Positions 17,267-26,425 of a stretch of DNA of 64,000 nt are shown piece after piece. This DNA comes from Halorhabdus utahensis DSM 12940 (GTDB lineage: Archaea > Halobacteriota > Halobacteria > Halobacteriales > Haloarculaceae): positions 310,001 to 374,000 of the forward strand of contig NC_013158.1 of assembly GCF_000023945.1 (NCBI RefSeq). Direction: 5' to 3'. The notes under the pieces are model-generated. The model saw only the letters and a list, made by a program, of their open reading frames with translations. It searched no databases and was not told where the DNA came from. Positions within the stretch are counted from its first letter, which is position 1, and each line of letters opens with the position of its first letter. A program made the translations under genes and the position numbers.

Positions 17267-18778
17267 GTGCTGACGAAGGACCTGCTAGCCGTCTCCCGCG
17301 CTGGCGGCGGGTACCACCCAGAGTTCGTCGACGAGGGCCACCGGGACCTCGCGGCGCGAGTGATCGGCGTCTTTCAGGGCCACGTCGGCGAGCGCCGCGA
17401 GACACTCACCGATGCCCTGACGGAAGTCGAACGCGAGTCCGACGATTTCAAACTCGTCCGCGGGTTCGCCAAGCTCCTCGAACGCGACGCCACCTTCGAG
17501 ACACGAGCACCCCTTCCGCCGGAGCGAGCGCGCCGTGCAGCCTTCGAGGCCGCCGAGTCGATCGGGGTGGTCACCGAAGGCGAACGAGCCCGTGCGCTCC
17601 AGCAGGCCGCCGACCGCCTCGGCAGCGACCGGGCCGCCATCGAATCGTCGCTGTACGCCGATCTCGACGCCCGACAGATACTCACAGAGTTCGACCGACA
17701 GTGGACACCGGCGGCGTTGCTCGAACAGTACAATCTCTCGCTGGCTCAGACGGCGCTGTTCGACGCAACCGCCATCCGGATCAGCTCCGCCGATCCGAAA
17801 GCACTCGTGCGTGCTGTCAAACGTCTCGGGCTGCTTTACGAGGTCCGAAAGACCGACGACGGAGCGCGGGAACTCCACGTGACTGGGCCCGATGCACTGT
17901 TCAAGTCGACCCGTCGGTACGGCACCCAGTTCGCCCGACTCCTGCGGAGCGTGGCGAAAACCGACGACTGGCGACTCGAAGCCACCATCGATGACGACGG
18001 GCGCGAGCGGACGATGACCCTCACCGACGCCGACGTCTCGGTGCCCGACGTCGACCCGATCGTCGAGCCCACCTACGACAGCGACGTCGAGGCCGACTTC
18101 GCCACCCGTTTCGCGTCGCTGGATCTCCCCTGGGACCTTCGTCGCGAACCCGAACCGCTCGAAGCCGGCGCGAGCGTCGCGATCCCCGACTTCGCCTTCG
18201 AATACCGCCACGGTGACTTCCGCGTGTTCTTCGAGATCATGGGCTTTTGGACGCCGGCGTACGTCGAGAAGAAACTCGCCCAGTTCGATACGATCGATGA
18301 CGTCGAACTGCTGGTCGCCTACGACGAGAGCCTTGGCGTCGGCGAGGCGATCGAAGCCCGGGACCATCGGGCGATCCCCTACACCGGCTCGGTCCGAGTG
18401 AAGGACGTCCGGGACGCGCTCCGGCGCTACGAGACCGATCTCGTCGCCGCGAACGTGGCCGAGTTGCCCGCCGAACTCGAACCTGAAGCCGACGTCATCA
18501 CGCTCGCCGAACTGGCCGAGACCCACGGCGTGAGCGAAGATGCCGTCGAGACGACGAGTTTTCCCGAACACGAGTTGGTCGGTCGGACGCTGGTTCGGCC
18601 GTCGATTCTTGCTGATCTGGCTCAGCGGATCGAACCCGAGATGACCCTTTCCGAGGCCGAAGCAGTCCTCGACGAGTACGGAATCGACGATGCCAGCGCC
18701 GTGCTTTCGCGGTTGGGCTATCGCGTCGAGTGGGAGGGGCTGGGTGGCGGCGTGATCCGCAGTCAGAAATCAGCCTGA
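17267..18778 (+). CDS. DUF790 protein, Bax1-type nuclease
   Basis: 503 residues from GTG 17267 (VLTKDLLAVSRAGG, the conserved family start). The N-terminal region is helical; the C-terminal nuclease-like core has IPDFAFEYRHG followed by FEIMGFWTPAYVEKK, the DUF790 signature. Archaeal Bax1 is the structure-specific nuclease that partners the XPB helicase in excision repair. No XPB gene lies in this window. A longer reading frame from 17150 adds non-conserved sequence and is rejected. Confidence 0.82.
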   Translation: MLTKDLLAVSRAGGGYHPEFVDEGHRDLAARVIGVFQGHVGERRETLTDALTEVERESDDFKLVRGFAKLLERDATFETRAPLPPERARRAAFEAAESIGVVTEGERARALQQAADRLGSDRAAIESSLYADLDARQILTEFDRQWTPAALLEQYNLSLAQTALFDATAIRISSADPKALVRAVKRLGLLYEVRKTDDGARELHVTGPDALFKSTRRYGTQFARLLRSVAKTDDWRLEATIDDDGRERTMTLTDADVSVPDVDPIVEPTYDSDVEADFATRFASLDLPWDLRREPEPLEAGASVAIPDFAFEYRHGDFRVFFEIMGFWTPAYVEKKLAQFDTIDDVELLVAYDESLGVGEAIEARDHRAIPYTGSVRVKDVRDALRRYETDLVAANVAELPAELEPEADVITLAELAETHGVSEDAVETTSFPEHELVGRTLVRPSILADLAQRIEPEMTLSEAEAVLDEYGIDDASAVLSRLGYRVEWEGLGGGVIRSQKSA

Positions 18779-18779
18779 T

Positions 18780-19316
18780 CTACAACTCCCGTCGTCGCCC
18801 TTTCGGCACCTGTGACCGAAGTTCGCCGTGAATATACAGCCCGACGCCCAGTGGTTCGACCTCGCCGGCGAGGTTGTGGGCCACGATCAGGTACCCCCAG
18901 TCGCCGTCCCACTCGATCGCTTGATCATCGCCCGCGAGGAACGTCCGGGCCTGCTCGCGTGAGAGATGAATTACGCAGGTCTCGGCGTGGTGTCCAAAGC
19001 GCTGGACGGCTTCGAGCGTCGGCTTCCAGTGTTCCTGGCGCGTCCGAAGGAAGGTCATGCCGAGCGCTTCGATGTGGACCGGCGACGGAAGATCGCCGTA
19101 GAAGACCCAGATCTTGCCCGAGCCGCGCTCCCAGAACGTGTGCTCCTCGAACGTCTCCGGCGGGACGCCGAAGCGATCGTCCCAGTAGTCGAGCACATCC
19201 TGGCGGGTCGGTCGACCCTGGACCTCGCGCTCGTCCTCTGTCGCCGGCAACCGGTCGAATCGATCGCCGTCGTTCTCACCGAGTTCGGCGTCGCTCGATG
19301 CGCTCCCGTCGGTCAT
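18780..19316 (-). CDS. PUA-like RNA-binding partner of the RNA methyltransferase
   Basis: 178 residues. The first 35 are acidic and disordered. The rest is a compact domain with VLDYWDDRFGVPPETF, FWERGSGKIWV, SPVHIEALGM and a C-terminal GVGLYIHGELRSQVPKGR, resembling the PUA-like C-terminal RNA-binding domain of RsmF/NSUN-type methyltransferases. Its ATG overlaps the methyltransferase stop by 4 bases, so translation is coupled. I infer it supplies the RNA-binding module in trans. Family number (DUF7122) is from memory. Confidence 0.7.
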   Translation of the reverse strand: MTDGSASSDAELGENDGDRFDRLPATEDEREVQGRPTRQDVLDYWDDRFGVPPETFEEHTFWERGSGKIWVFYGDLPSPVHIEALGMTFLRTRQEHWKPTLEAVQRFGHHAETCVIHLSREQARTFLAGDDQAIEWDGDWGYLIVAHNLAGEVEPLGVGLYIHGELRSQVPKGRRREL

Positions 19317-20221
19317 GCTGGCACCTCCAGTTTCGCGACGAAGAACCCGCCCGTGTCATTGAGGTGGGGATAGACCCGGTGGGCCTTCCGGACGCTCGGA
19401 TCGAAGGTCTCGCCGTCCCACTCGGTCACGCCGGGTCGACTGTCGAGCGGGAGGTCGCTCGAGACGAGCCGGGCATCGGTCTCTTCGAGGGCGTGGTCGA
19501 GGACGGCCTCGTTCTCCTCGGGAGCGAACGTGCACGTCGAGTAGACAACGGTCCCGCCGGGCTTGGTGACCTCGACGGCGCGCCGGAGGATCCCCTTCTG
19601 GGCACCGGCGATGCCGGAAACGTGATCGAGCGACCACTGCGCCAGTGCATCCGGGTTCTTCCGGATCGTCCCCTCACACGAGCAGGGCGCGTCGACGAGT
19701 GCGTGATCGTATTGCCTGCCGTCGAACGGCTTCAGCGAGTGGTTGCGCGCGTCCTCGTTCGTAACTGCAAGATTTGTGACGCCGAGGCGTTCGGCGTTCG
19801 ACCGCAACGCCGACAGCCGACCGAGGTTGTTGTCCGTCGCCACGATTGCCCCCTCGTCGTCCATCAGCGCAGCGAGTTGGGTCGTCTTGCTGCCCGGTGC
19901 GGCCGTGGCGTCCCAGACGCGATCACCCGGGTCGGGATCGAGCACGACCGGCGGCAGTGCCGAGACTTCCTCCTGACCGTGGAGCCACCCCTGCACGTAC
20001 GGCCAGTTCGATCCAGGATTGTCGTCCGGCAACCGCAACAAACCGTCGTGCCAGTCGACCGTCTCGTAGGTGATCCCCTCCGTCTCCAGGGCTGTCTTCG
20101 CCCGCTCGACGGTCGTCTTGAGCGTGTTGACGCGGACGACCGACGGGAGCGGGCGGCGACAGGCAGCACGGAATCCGGACCAGTCCTCGAAAAGCGACTC
20201 GTAGCGCTGCAACACGTCCAT
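19313..20221 (-). CDS. NSUN/RsmB-type RNA 5-methylcytosine methyltransferase
   Basis: 302 residues from ATG 20221 (MDVLQRYESLFEDW). The SAM site is WDATAAPGSKTTQLA, with ATDNN after beta-2; DAPCSCEGT carries the first cysteine and VVYSTCTFAPEEN the catalytic TC motif. Both cysteines needed for C5-cytosine methylation are present. Target may be tRNA or rRNA. A further 31 in-frame upstream codons are not conserved-looking and are omitted. Upstream gene of a coupled pair with the PUA-like protein. Confidence 0.9.
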   Translation of the reverse strand: MDVLQRYESLFEDWSGFRAACRRPLPSVVRVNTLKTTVERAKTALETEGITYETVDWHDGLLRLPDDNPGSNWPYVQGWLHGQEEVSALPPVVLDPDPGDRVWDATAAPGSKTTQLAALMDDEGAIVATDNNLGRLSALRSNAERLGVTNLAVTNEDARNHSLKPFDGRQYDHALVDAPCSCEGTIRKNPDALAQWSLDHVSGIAGAQKGILRRAVEVTKPGGTVVYSTCTFAPEENEAVLDHALEETDARLVSSDLPLDSRPGVTEWDGETFDPSVRKAHRVYPHLNDTGGFFVAKLEVPA

Positions 20222-20331
20222 GGAATGGATTGCGCGGGCGCTCGTTTGTCGGTTTCGACCGCCAGCTTCATCACGCGCTCTCAAGACGGCTTGCCGGCAC
20301 GTTTTTTGATGCAAGGGCGTGAAGTGCTGTC

Positions 20332-21069
20332 ATGGCACAGATAACGGTCCACGAGACGGAGCTTTCGCTGTCGAACCCGACCCTCGTCGAGGGGTTGCCG
20401 GGCGTCGGGCTGGTCGGGAAGATCACCGCGGATCATCTGATCGAAACCTTCGAGATGACCCATTATGCGACGTGTCACTGTAAGGGACTGCCGGAAGTCG
20501 CGATCTACCACGAGAACGACCCGGAGATCACCGGGGCCGTCCGGCTGTATGCCGACCCGGAGCACGAACTCCTCGTGCTCCAGAGCGACGTCCCGGTTTC
20601 GCCGAACGCCGCCGAGGAGTTCGCCGGGTGTCTCACTGGCTGGATTCGCGATCAGGACGCCCTCCCGATCTACCTCAGCGGCCGCTCGACGGACCCGGAC
20701 GACGAGCGGGCGACCTACGGCGTCGCGACGGGCGAAGCCGGCGAGATTCTATCTGCCCACGACATCGCCCCGCCGGACGAACGAGGGGCGATCAGCGGCC
20801 CGACCGGCGCGTTGCTCTATGAAGCACATCGACAGGATCTCGATGCGCTCGGGTTGATCGTCGAAGCGTCAGCCAGGTTCCCCGATCCCGCGGCCGCCAC
20901 GTCGCTGATCGAGACGGCGATCGCCCCGATCACTGGACTCACCGTCGAAACGGACTCACTCCTCGACCGCGCCGAGGAGATCCGAGCGACACGACAGCAA
21001 CTCGCCCAACGGATGCAGCAGGCCCAAGAGGAGAGTTCGAAGGCCGAACCGGTCGGGATGTACCAGTAG
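20332..21069 (+). CDS. PAC2 family protein (proteasome assembly chaperone-like)
   Basis: 245 residues. The N-terminus LVEGLPGVGLVGKITADHLIE is the PAC2 signature; LYADPEHELLVLQSDVP and a YGVATGEAGE region follow, and the protein ends in a helical tail (AEEIRATRQQLAQRMQQAQ). Archaeal PAC2 proteins (PbaB-like) are implicated in 20S proteasome assembly or activation. The PAN ATPase is encoded at 46-47 kb. ATG 20332 fits the family. Confidence 0.87.
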   Translation: MAQITVHETELSLSNPTLVEGLPGVGLVGKITADHLIETFEMTHYATCHCKGLPEVAIYHENDPEITGAVRLYADPEHELLVLQSDVPVSPNAAEEFAGCLTGWIRDQDALPIYLSGRSTDPDDERATYGVATGEAGEILSAHDIAPPDERGAISGPTGALLYEAHRQDLDALGLIVEASARFPDPAAATSLIETAIAPITGLTVETDSLLDRAEEIRATRQQLAQRMQQAQEESSKAEPVGMYQ

Positions 21070-21145
21070 GCAGATACGATCCGGGGCCCGCGTCGAGCGT
21101 CTCGAAGCGCTTTTGCGCTACGCGGCAAAACCAACGTACAACGCT

Positions 21146-21865
21146 GTGATAGATGTACTGGTAACCGGGCTTGCCGGGTCGATATTCGGGCTGGCGCTGG
21201 CCGCGCCACCGGGGCCGATGAACGCCGTCATCGCCGAGGAAAGCGTCGTGGGCGGCTTCCGGGCCGGCGTCACTGCCGGGCTGGGGGCGATGGTGGCCGA
21301 CGCGACGTTTTTCGTCCTCTCGGTGCTCGGCGTTGTCGCGATCGTCCAGGAAGCGACGCTCCTGCAGGGAACGATGGTCGGGATCGGCGGCGTGTTGATG
21401 CTGTACTTCGCGATCGACGCCGTCCGTGAACTCGACCGGACGTTTACCACGTTCGACGAGGACGCGACCACCGGGGCCGGTCACAGCGGTGACCGACCCG
21501 ACGCACGAGGGTTTCGGCGGGCGTTCGTGCTTGCACTCACGAACCCGTATCAGATCATCTTCTGGCTGACTGTCGGCGTCGGCCTTCTCACGCCGGGCAC
21601 GGTCGACGTCCTCTCCCAGACGCCGTACGTGGGCGGGCACCTCGAGGGGCTGCTCGTCGTTCGAACAGGTAAGCCGACGCTGCTCGTGGGCTTTTTCGCC
21701 GGGATCGGCGTCTGGATCGTCGGCTTCCCGGCGACGCTGGTGACTGCCGGTCGGCGAGTCGACCGCTTCGCTCCGGCGGTCGCCGTCCTCAGCGCGGTCT
21801 TTCTGGCCGGCTTCGGCGTGTTCTTCCTGTACGACGCCCTGTCGACGGTCGGTCTCGTGGGATGA
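21146..21865 (+). CDS. LysE-family amino-acid exporter
   Basis: 239 residues and six predicted helices. The LysE/RhtB signature APPGPMNAVIAEE is in the first helix-loop; ALTNPYQIIFWL marks helix 4. A 25-residue acidic loop separates helices 3 and 4. GTG 21146 begins VIDVLVTGLAGS, right before helix 1; the in-frame TTG at 21113 would add an odd basic leader and is less likely. Substrate unknown. Follows PAC2 by 76 bases on the same strand. Confidence 0.82.
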   Translation: MIDVLVTGLAGSIFGLALAAPPGPMNAVIAEESVVGGFRAGVTAGLGAMVADATFFVLSVLGVVAIVQEATLLQGTMVGIGGVLMLYFAIDAVRELDRTFTTFDEDATTGAGHSGDRPDARGFRRAFVLALTNPYQIIFWLTVGVGLLTPGTVDVLSQTPYVGGHLEGLLVVRTGKPTLLVGFFAGIGVWIVGFPATLVTAGRRVDRFAPAVAVLSAVFLAGFGVFFLYDALSTVGLVG

Positions 21866-21906
21866 GACTGGCGGGGACCCGGCGTTCGCTCCCGGCGACG
21901 GGGTTC

Positions 21907-22593
21907 TCAGACCTCGCTTTCGGCATCGACCACGGCGATCTCCTCTTCGAGCCACTCCTTGAACCACCGCACCCGCTTGAGTCGGCGGTGGAGGTAGCTC
22001 TCGGCGGTGTCGCTCTCGATGCGCTCGCGAGCGTCCGTTCCCCGCTCGGTGACGCGTTCGACCATCTCCGGAGCGTCGACGTGGGACCGTGACTCATATC
22101 CCATGCGCAACAGCAACAGCGCCGTCCCGTTGGCACCGACCTTGTCGAGGACGTCAGCCTCGATGAGACACCGGGTCTCAAGCGGCAGGTCGGTGAGGTC
22201 ACCCTGATAGGAGTGGTCCTCGATCGCGGCGACGACCTGTTCGACGAACGACTGTGGATAATCACTGTGCGTCTCCAGGAACTCCTTGGCGATGCGGGCA
22301 CCGGCTGCTGCGTGTTCGTCCTGCTCCGCTTCGAGTTTCGCCACGTCGTGAAACAGTGCTGCCACTCGTGTGACCTGCACGTCCGCCCCTTCCTGCTTGG
22401 CGATATCCGTGGCGAGTTCCACCACGTTGAGGATGTGGTTGAACCGGTACTCGGCGGAGTGCCAGGGGTACCACCGCATCCGTCCGCCAGCCTGTTCGTT
22501 CTCGACGCTGGCCTCGAGATAATCGTGGACGAACCGCTTCATCTCCTCGAATTCCGCCGCCGACACTGGCGCCTCCCGGATTTCAACACCCAC
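21907..22593 (-). CDS. HD-domain metal-dependent phosphohydrolase
   Basis: 228 residues. YRFNHILNVVELA supplies the first His, ALFHDVAKLE the HD pair, and the third metal ligand and last Asp lie in EDHSYQG and EADVLDKVG. The fold resembles the uncharacterised HD hydrolases acting on nucleotides. Start is GTG 22593, decided by an excellent Shine-Dalgarno (GGAGGTGG) 4 bases upstream. This is unusual in a window where most genes look leaderless, and it implies a real 5' leader of perhaps 35-60 bases. Confidence 0.85.
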   Translation of the reverse strand: MGVEIREAPVSAAEFEEMKRFVHDYLEASVENEQAGGRMRWYPWHSAEYRFNHILNVVELATDIAKQEGADVQVTRVAALFHDVAKLEAEQDEHAAAGARIAKEFLETHSDYPQSFVEQVVAAIEDHSYQGDLTDLPLETRCLIEADVLDKVGANGTALLLLRMGYESRSHVDAPEMVERVTERGTDARERIESDTAESYLHRRLKRVRWFKEWLEEEIAVVDAESEV

Positions 22594-22756
22594 AGAACCA
22601 CCTCCAGAGATCGCGTGTTTCGGTCATCTTGCCTATAAAGAAGCGGCTTTAACTCTTTAGCGTTACGACACCGACAGGACTCCACCGCCGTCATCAGACG
22701 CAGGGACGGGATGACATTTCACTTCGACGAAACGCTAGCCTGGGGTTGCGTCGGGA

Positions 22757-22782
22757 GCCTGCCCGGGCGGGACCGGGCAGGC
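22757..22782. repeat. Perfect 10-bp intergenic hairpin
   Basis: GCCTGCCCGG and CCGGGCAGGC flank a 6-base loop between the divergent HD and GNAT genes. It is about 60 bases upstream of the GNAT start, outside its predicted leaderless message. No T-run follows. Possibly a regulatory site or the end of an unseen short RNA. Confidence 0.6.
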
Positions 22783-22845
22783 GACTCGCTCACAAAGGTT
22801 GCTCTCGCCGGTTGGCTTAAGTTGACACGCCTCACAGTCATTTGC

Positions 22846-23601
22846 ATGAACATCCGGACTGCGACTCCAGCGGATACACCAGCGATCCGTGACGTCGCCA
22901 GACGATCGCTCCAGGCGTCATACGCACTGAGTCCACAAACGATTACCACCGGCATCGAGGAGTGGTACGGCGAAGCACAGCTCGAGGAGAGTCTCGACTC
23001 CGACGATCGCATCCTGCTGGTCGCAGACGTCGACGAACAGGTCGTCGCGTTCTCCGAGAGTACGTTGACCGCAGGTCGGCCCTGGGTCGTCGACGAGTCC
23101 GACCACGGGCGTGACGCCATGCTGCTGTGGCTACACGTCGACCCTGATTACCGTGGCGAGGGGATCGCGAGCACCCTCTTCGACGAGACGATCGGTCGAC
23201 TCCGTGACGAAGGCGCGATGGCGATCCAGGGCCGCGTCCTGGCGAACAATCAGGACGGGACTGGATTCTTCGAGTCCAAGGGCTTCGAGCGGGTGGGTCG
23301 CACCGAGATCGAGATCGGCGGCCGGAATCAGATCGAGTACCGATACATCGCCGAGCAAACCGGGCTCGAACCGCTGGAGTCCGGCGGCGAAACGGTGTAC
23401 GTCGATCACGACGAATCCGAGCGTGGGTCGACAGCGCAGTTTCACATCGTCTACGCCGACGACGACCGCCAGGACCGCTACGGCTACTACTGTGACAACT
23501 GTGGTGAACTTGCGAACGCGATGGACGCGATGGGACGCATCGAGTGCAACTCGTGTGGGAACCGGCGCAAACCCACCCGATGGGACGCGGCGTACCTGTA
23601 G
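22846..23601 (+). CDS. GNAT acetyltransferase fused to a C-terminal zinc-ribbon-like domain
   Basis: 251 residues from ATG 22846, which follows CTTAAG by 27 bases (leaderless). Residues 1-165 form a GNAT domain: MNIRTATPADTPAIRDVA, the acetyl-CoA loop DPDYRGEGIASTLF and the ending NNQDGTGFFESKGFE. The C-terminal 70 residues carry GYYCDNCGELANAM and IECNSCGNRRKP, i.e. two CxxC pairs fit for zinc. Substrate unknown. The ribbon could bind protein or nucleic acid, or only be structural. Confidence 0.83.
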   Translation: MNIRTATPADTPAIRDVARRSLQASYALSPQTITTGIEEWYGEAQLEESLDSDDRILLVADVDEQVVAFSESTLTAGRPWVVDESDHGRDAMLLWLHVDPDYRGEGIASTLFDETIGRLRDEGAMAIQGRVLANNQDGTGFFESKGFERVGRTEIEIGGRNQIEYRYIAEQTGLEPLESGGETVYVDHDESERGSTAQFHIVYADDDRQDRYGYYCDNCGELANAMDAMGRIECNSCGNRRKPTRWDAAYL

Positions 23602-23602
23602 G

Positions 23603-24649
23603 TCAGGGCACGACTCGTTCTGATCGGCCGTCGGTCGCTGTCTCGCCCTCACCGTTCGATCTCTGGCCACGGTAGCGTTCCAGAAGCGTCGCTGCGAGCC
23701 CACCGAGTCCGACCAGTAAAACCACGAGCTGAATCAGCCCGCCCGCGACGGGGAGGCGTCCGAGGGCTGCGACGGCGAGAAAGCCGGTCAGCAACGCCAG
23801 CCAGCGGTTCTCGGTGTCGAGCTGTGTCAGGACGAACGTCCCGACCGCGTACCGGCCGTATAGCGACCCCACCCAGAGCCCGAGCAGGTAGATGAACAGC
23901 CCGATCAGCGCCAGCGGAATGCCGACGATCGTCAGGACGAGCACGACCAGTCCGACGGGGATGCCGACCAGTGCGACGATGCCGATCGCTCCGGACCGAA
24001 GCGGCTGCGCCGTCCCGGCTGTCGCAACTGACCGCGAGAAGTCCGGGAACAGGCCAAGAAGGATCACGGCTCCCAGCAGGCCCACCATGAAAGCGTAGAT
24101 CCCAACGATCCAGGAGGGGATCGAGAAGCCAAGCGGCGAGTCGAACCCGAGATCGGAATCCGCAGATATCGTCCCGGCGATCGACGCGCCGGACGCGCGT
24201 TCGAGCGTCCCGCCGTATTCGAGATTGCCGGCTATTTCCGCTGTCTCGGTTACGCGGACGATCTCAGCGCCGACCTGGACGTCGCCCTGAACCGACCCTG
24301 CGATCGTGACGTCGCCGCTGGCCCCGGTGAGTGACCCCTCGATCGTCGCGTCGGGGCCGATGACGACCGAGCCGGCAGTCGCGGAGACGTTCCCGGTGAC
24401 GGTGCCGTCGATCCGGACCGTGCCACCGACGGCCCGGACGTTACCCTCGACTGTGCCGTGGATGGCGACTGACCCGGCGAAGACGTCGAGGTCGCCCGCG
24501 ACTGTTTCATCGGCCCCGACGACGACCGAGCCGCCGGTTCTGGTTTCCGCAAATGCCGTACCGGGAATCGATGCGAGCAGGAGAAAGACCACGACGAGGG
24601 CCGTGATCGTCCGGACGTTCGTTCTGGATAGCGACCGTTTGGATACCAT
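23603..24649 (-). CDS. Membrane protein with bactofilin-like beta-helix ectodomain
   Basis: 348 residues. A signal peptide (ALVVVFLLLASIPGTAFA, cleavage near residue 32) precedes about 130 residues of hexad-like repeats (GSVVVGADETVAGDLDVFAG; GNVRAVGGTVRIDGTVTGN; and so on) that fit a right-handed beta-helix of polymer-forming (bactofilin) type. Then come five or so TM helices from residue ~190. So the beta-helix is likely outside the cell, joined to a membrane domain. Bacterial bactofilins are cytoplasmic scaffolds, so the topology differs. ATG 24649 is supported by TATTTTTATA about 30 bases upstream. Confidence 0.78.
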   Translation of the reverse strand: MVSKRSLSRTNVRTITALVVVFLLLASIPGTAFAETRTGGSVVVGADETVAGDLDVFAGSVAIHGTVEGNVRAVGGTVRIDGTVTGNVSATAGSVVIGPDATIEGSLTGASGDVTIAGSVQGDVQVGAEIVRVTETAEIAGNLEYGGTLERASGASIAGTISADSDLGFDSPLGFSIPSWIVGIYAFMVGLLGAVILLGLFPDFSRSVATAGTAQPLRSGAIGIVALVGIPVGLVVLVLTIVGIPLALIGLFIYLLGLWVGSLYGRYAVGTFVLTQLDTENRWLALLTGFLAVAALGRLPVAGGLIQLVVLLVGLGGLAATLLERYRGQRSNGEGETATDGRSERVVP

Positions 24650-24849
24650 GCCAGGTAGCCGGTTCGCCGGGCACGGGTATAAAAATAGGATGCGATTTGG
24701 CGAACGAACAACTGTGGTCCTCGGCGGGATCCTCGGGCAGTGAGCCATGATGCGGGCGTGACACTTCCGAAATAACCACATCCGTCCCTTCCGCGGGGCG
24801 ATCGTGTTTCGCCCCCAGCTTCAAGACCGACGCGCTGGAAGGTCTCCCT

Positions 24850-25827
24850 ATGCGATTCGGTATCCTGAGTACGGCCGGCATCGCCCGCAGTGCCCTGCTC
24901 CCCGCGATCGAGCGAAGCGCCCACGACGTCACGGCGATCGCTTCACGGGACGTGGATCGTGCGGAAACCGTCGCCGCCGACCTGGGGATCCCCAACGCCT
25001 ACGGAAACTACGACGCGATGCTCGCGGAGGCACCGATCGACGCCGTGTACAACCCGCTCCCGAACGCGCTGCACGCCGAGTGGACGATGCGCGCGGCCGA
25101 CGCTGGCCTCGATATCCTGTGTGAGAAGCCAGTCGCGGTCGACGAAAAACAGGCTCGGGAGATGTTCGAGTACTGCGATCGCCAGGACGTGACGCTGATG
25201 GAAGCGTTCATGTATCGGTTTCATCCGCGGACCGAACGAGCGGCCGAGATCGTCAGCGAGGACTTCTTGAACGTCCGATCCGGATCCGCAAGGTTCACCT
25301 TTTCCCTCCGGGGCAATCCAGACGACATCCGACTCGATCCGGACCTCGCCGGCGGGTCGTTGATGGATCTCGGCTGTTACACCGTGAGTGCGATGCGGCT
25401 GTTCCTGGGTGAACCCGAGCGGGTGTACGCAACGAGTGTCGACACCCGCGACGCCGGCGTCGACAGCCAGTTGACCGGAATCCTGGAGTTCGAGTCGGGG
25501 GCGACGGCACAGATTCACTCCGGATTCGACACGCCGTTCGTCGAGTCCTACCGCGTCGAGGCCGAGAACGGCTGGCTGGCGGCCGAAAACGTCTTCGGTG
25601 CCGATCCGAACCAGTCCGTCTCCATCGAGTACGAGGTCGACGGCAGACACGTGACCGAGGAGTTCGACCCCGTCGACCCGTACCAACGAGAGGTCGAGCA
25701 CTTCGCCGAGGCCGTCGAATCCGGATCGACGCCGCGAATCGACGAGGCGGAATCCGTCCGGAACATGGCCGTGATCGACGCACTGTACGAGAGTGCCGAC
25801 CGTGGCCAGCCAGTGTCTCTCTCGTAG
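24850..25827 (+). CDS. Gfo/Idh/MocA family oxidoreductase
   Basis: 325 residues. The N-terminal Rossmann motif is GILSTAGIARSALLPAI; YNPLPNALHAEW and LCEKPVAVDEKQA (with the EKP lysine) are family signatures. The C-terminal domain has GGSLMDLGCYTVSAMRLFLG with the conserved Asp and the catalytic region Tyr. This resembles dihydrodiol/xylose dehydrogenase-type members; sugar or polyol substrate is likely but not determinable. Confidence 0.87.
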   Translation: MRFGILSTAGIARSALLPAIERSAHDVTAIASRDVDRAETVAADLGIPNAYGNYDAMLAEAPIDAVYNPLPNALHAEWTMRAADAGLDILCEKPVAVDEKQAREMFEYCDRQDVTLMEAFMYRFHPRTERAAEIVSEDFLNVRSGSARFTFSLRGNPDDIRLDPDLAGGSLMDLGCYTVSAMRLFLGEPERVYATSVDTRDAGVDSQLTGILEFESGATAQIHSGFDTPFVESYRVEAENGWLAAENVFGADPNQSVSIEYEVDGRHVTEEFDPVDPYQREVEHFAEAVESGSTPRIDEAESVRNMAVIDALYESADRGQPVSLS

Positions 25828-25943
25828 CCATCCCGAATGTGGTCACTGGCGTTCAGATGTGTCCATCGGCGTCGACAGGGCATCCTATCCCCGAACATTA
25901 TACACGAATGTTTTTACCTGAGACACCCCTAATTGTACGATAC

Positions 25944-26309
25944 ATGACTTCACAGAACGTGGCAGGCGGGGACAGCGCCGGGGGGCGCAAATCAGTACTC
26001 CACTGTGGAAACTGTGGACACGACAGTCTCGTCGACGGCGACTGGATTCTTCACGAACGGCGGGGGTCGCGTTCGGTCTGGTATCAATGCCCGGACTGTA
26101 GCCATGCGGTCTCGGTCCGGCCGATAGAATCGCTCGACAGTTCCCGGTTTCCGTCCCCACTGTCGCCGACGGCGACGAAAACCGCATTCGACAGGTCGGC
26201 AACGACCGATCGATCGTCCCTCTGGGAAAACTTCTGGCGGAGTTACCGGGACGTCGCGACCGCGTGGCTGTCGCCGTGGCAGGACGATTGTGAAGCGAAA
26301 GCGGACTGA
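25944..26309 (+). CDS. Small zinc-ribbon protein, haloarchaeal
   Basis: 121 residues from ATG 25944 (MTSQNVAGGDSAGG). VLHCGNCGHDSLVDGDWI and YQCPDCSHAV supply two CxxC pairs about 30 residues apart, a zinc ribbon. The C-terminal part (residues 55-121) is low-complexity then an aromatic helix (LWENFWRSYRDVATAWL). It resembles small haloarchaeal CPxCG zinc-finger proteins that often affect stress or biofilm phenotypes, but this one is not assignable to a known role. Confidence 0.72.
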   Translation: MTSQNVAGGDSAGGRKSVLHCGNCGHDSLVDGDWILHERRGSRSVWYQCPDCSHAVSVRPIESLDSSRFPSPLSPTATKTAFDRSATTDRSSLWENFWRSYRDVATAWLSPWQDDCEAKAD

Positions 26310-26425
26310 GCCGAGACGGGATCGGTTCGAACGATCCCAACCCAACGCATCATAGCAGAGACACGTGAACGGTCTCAAGACGGGTTCGACCGGAAGAACC
26401 GCGAGCCAGCAGCCAGCAGGCGTGC

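Noticed and set aside
17285-18571. 428-residue antisense frame over the DUF790 gene
   Set aside because: Shadow of a gene with clear family signatures; composition is Arg/Gly/Val-rich without haloarchaeal acidity.
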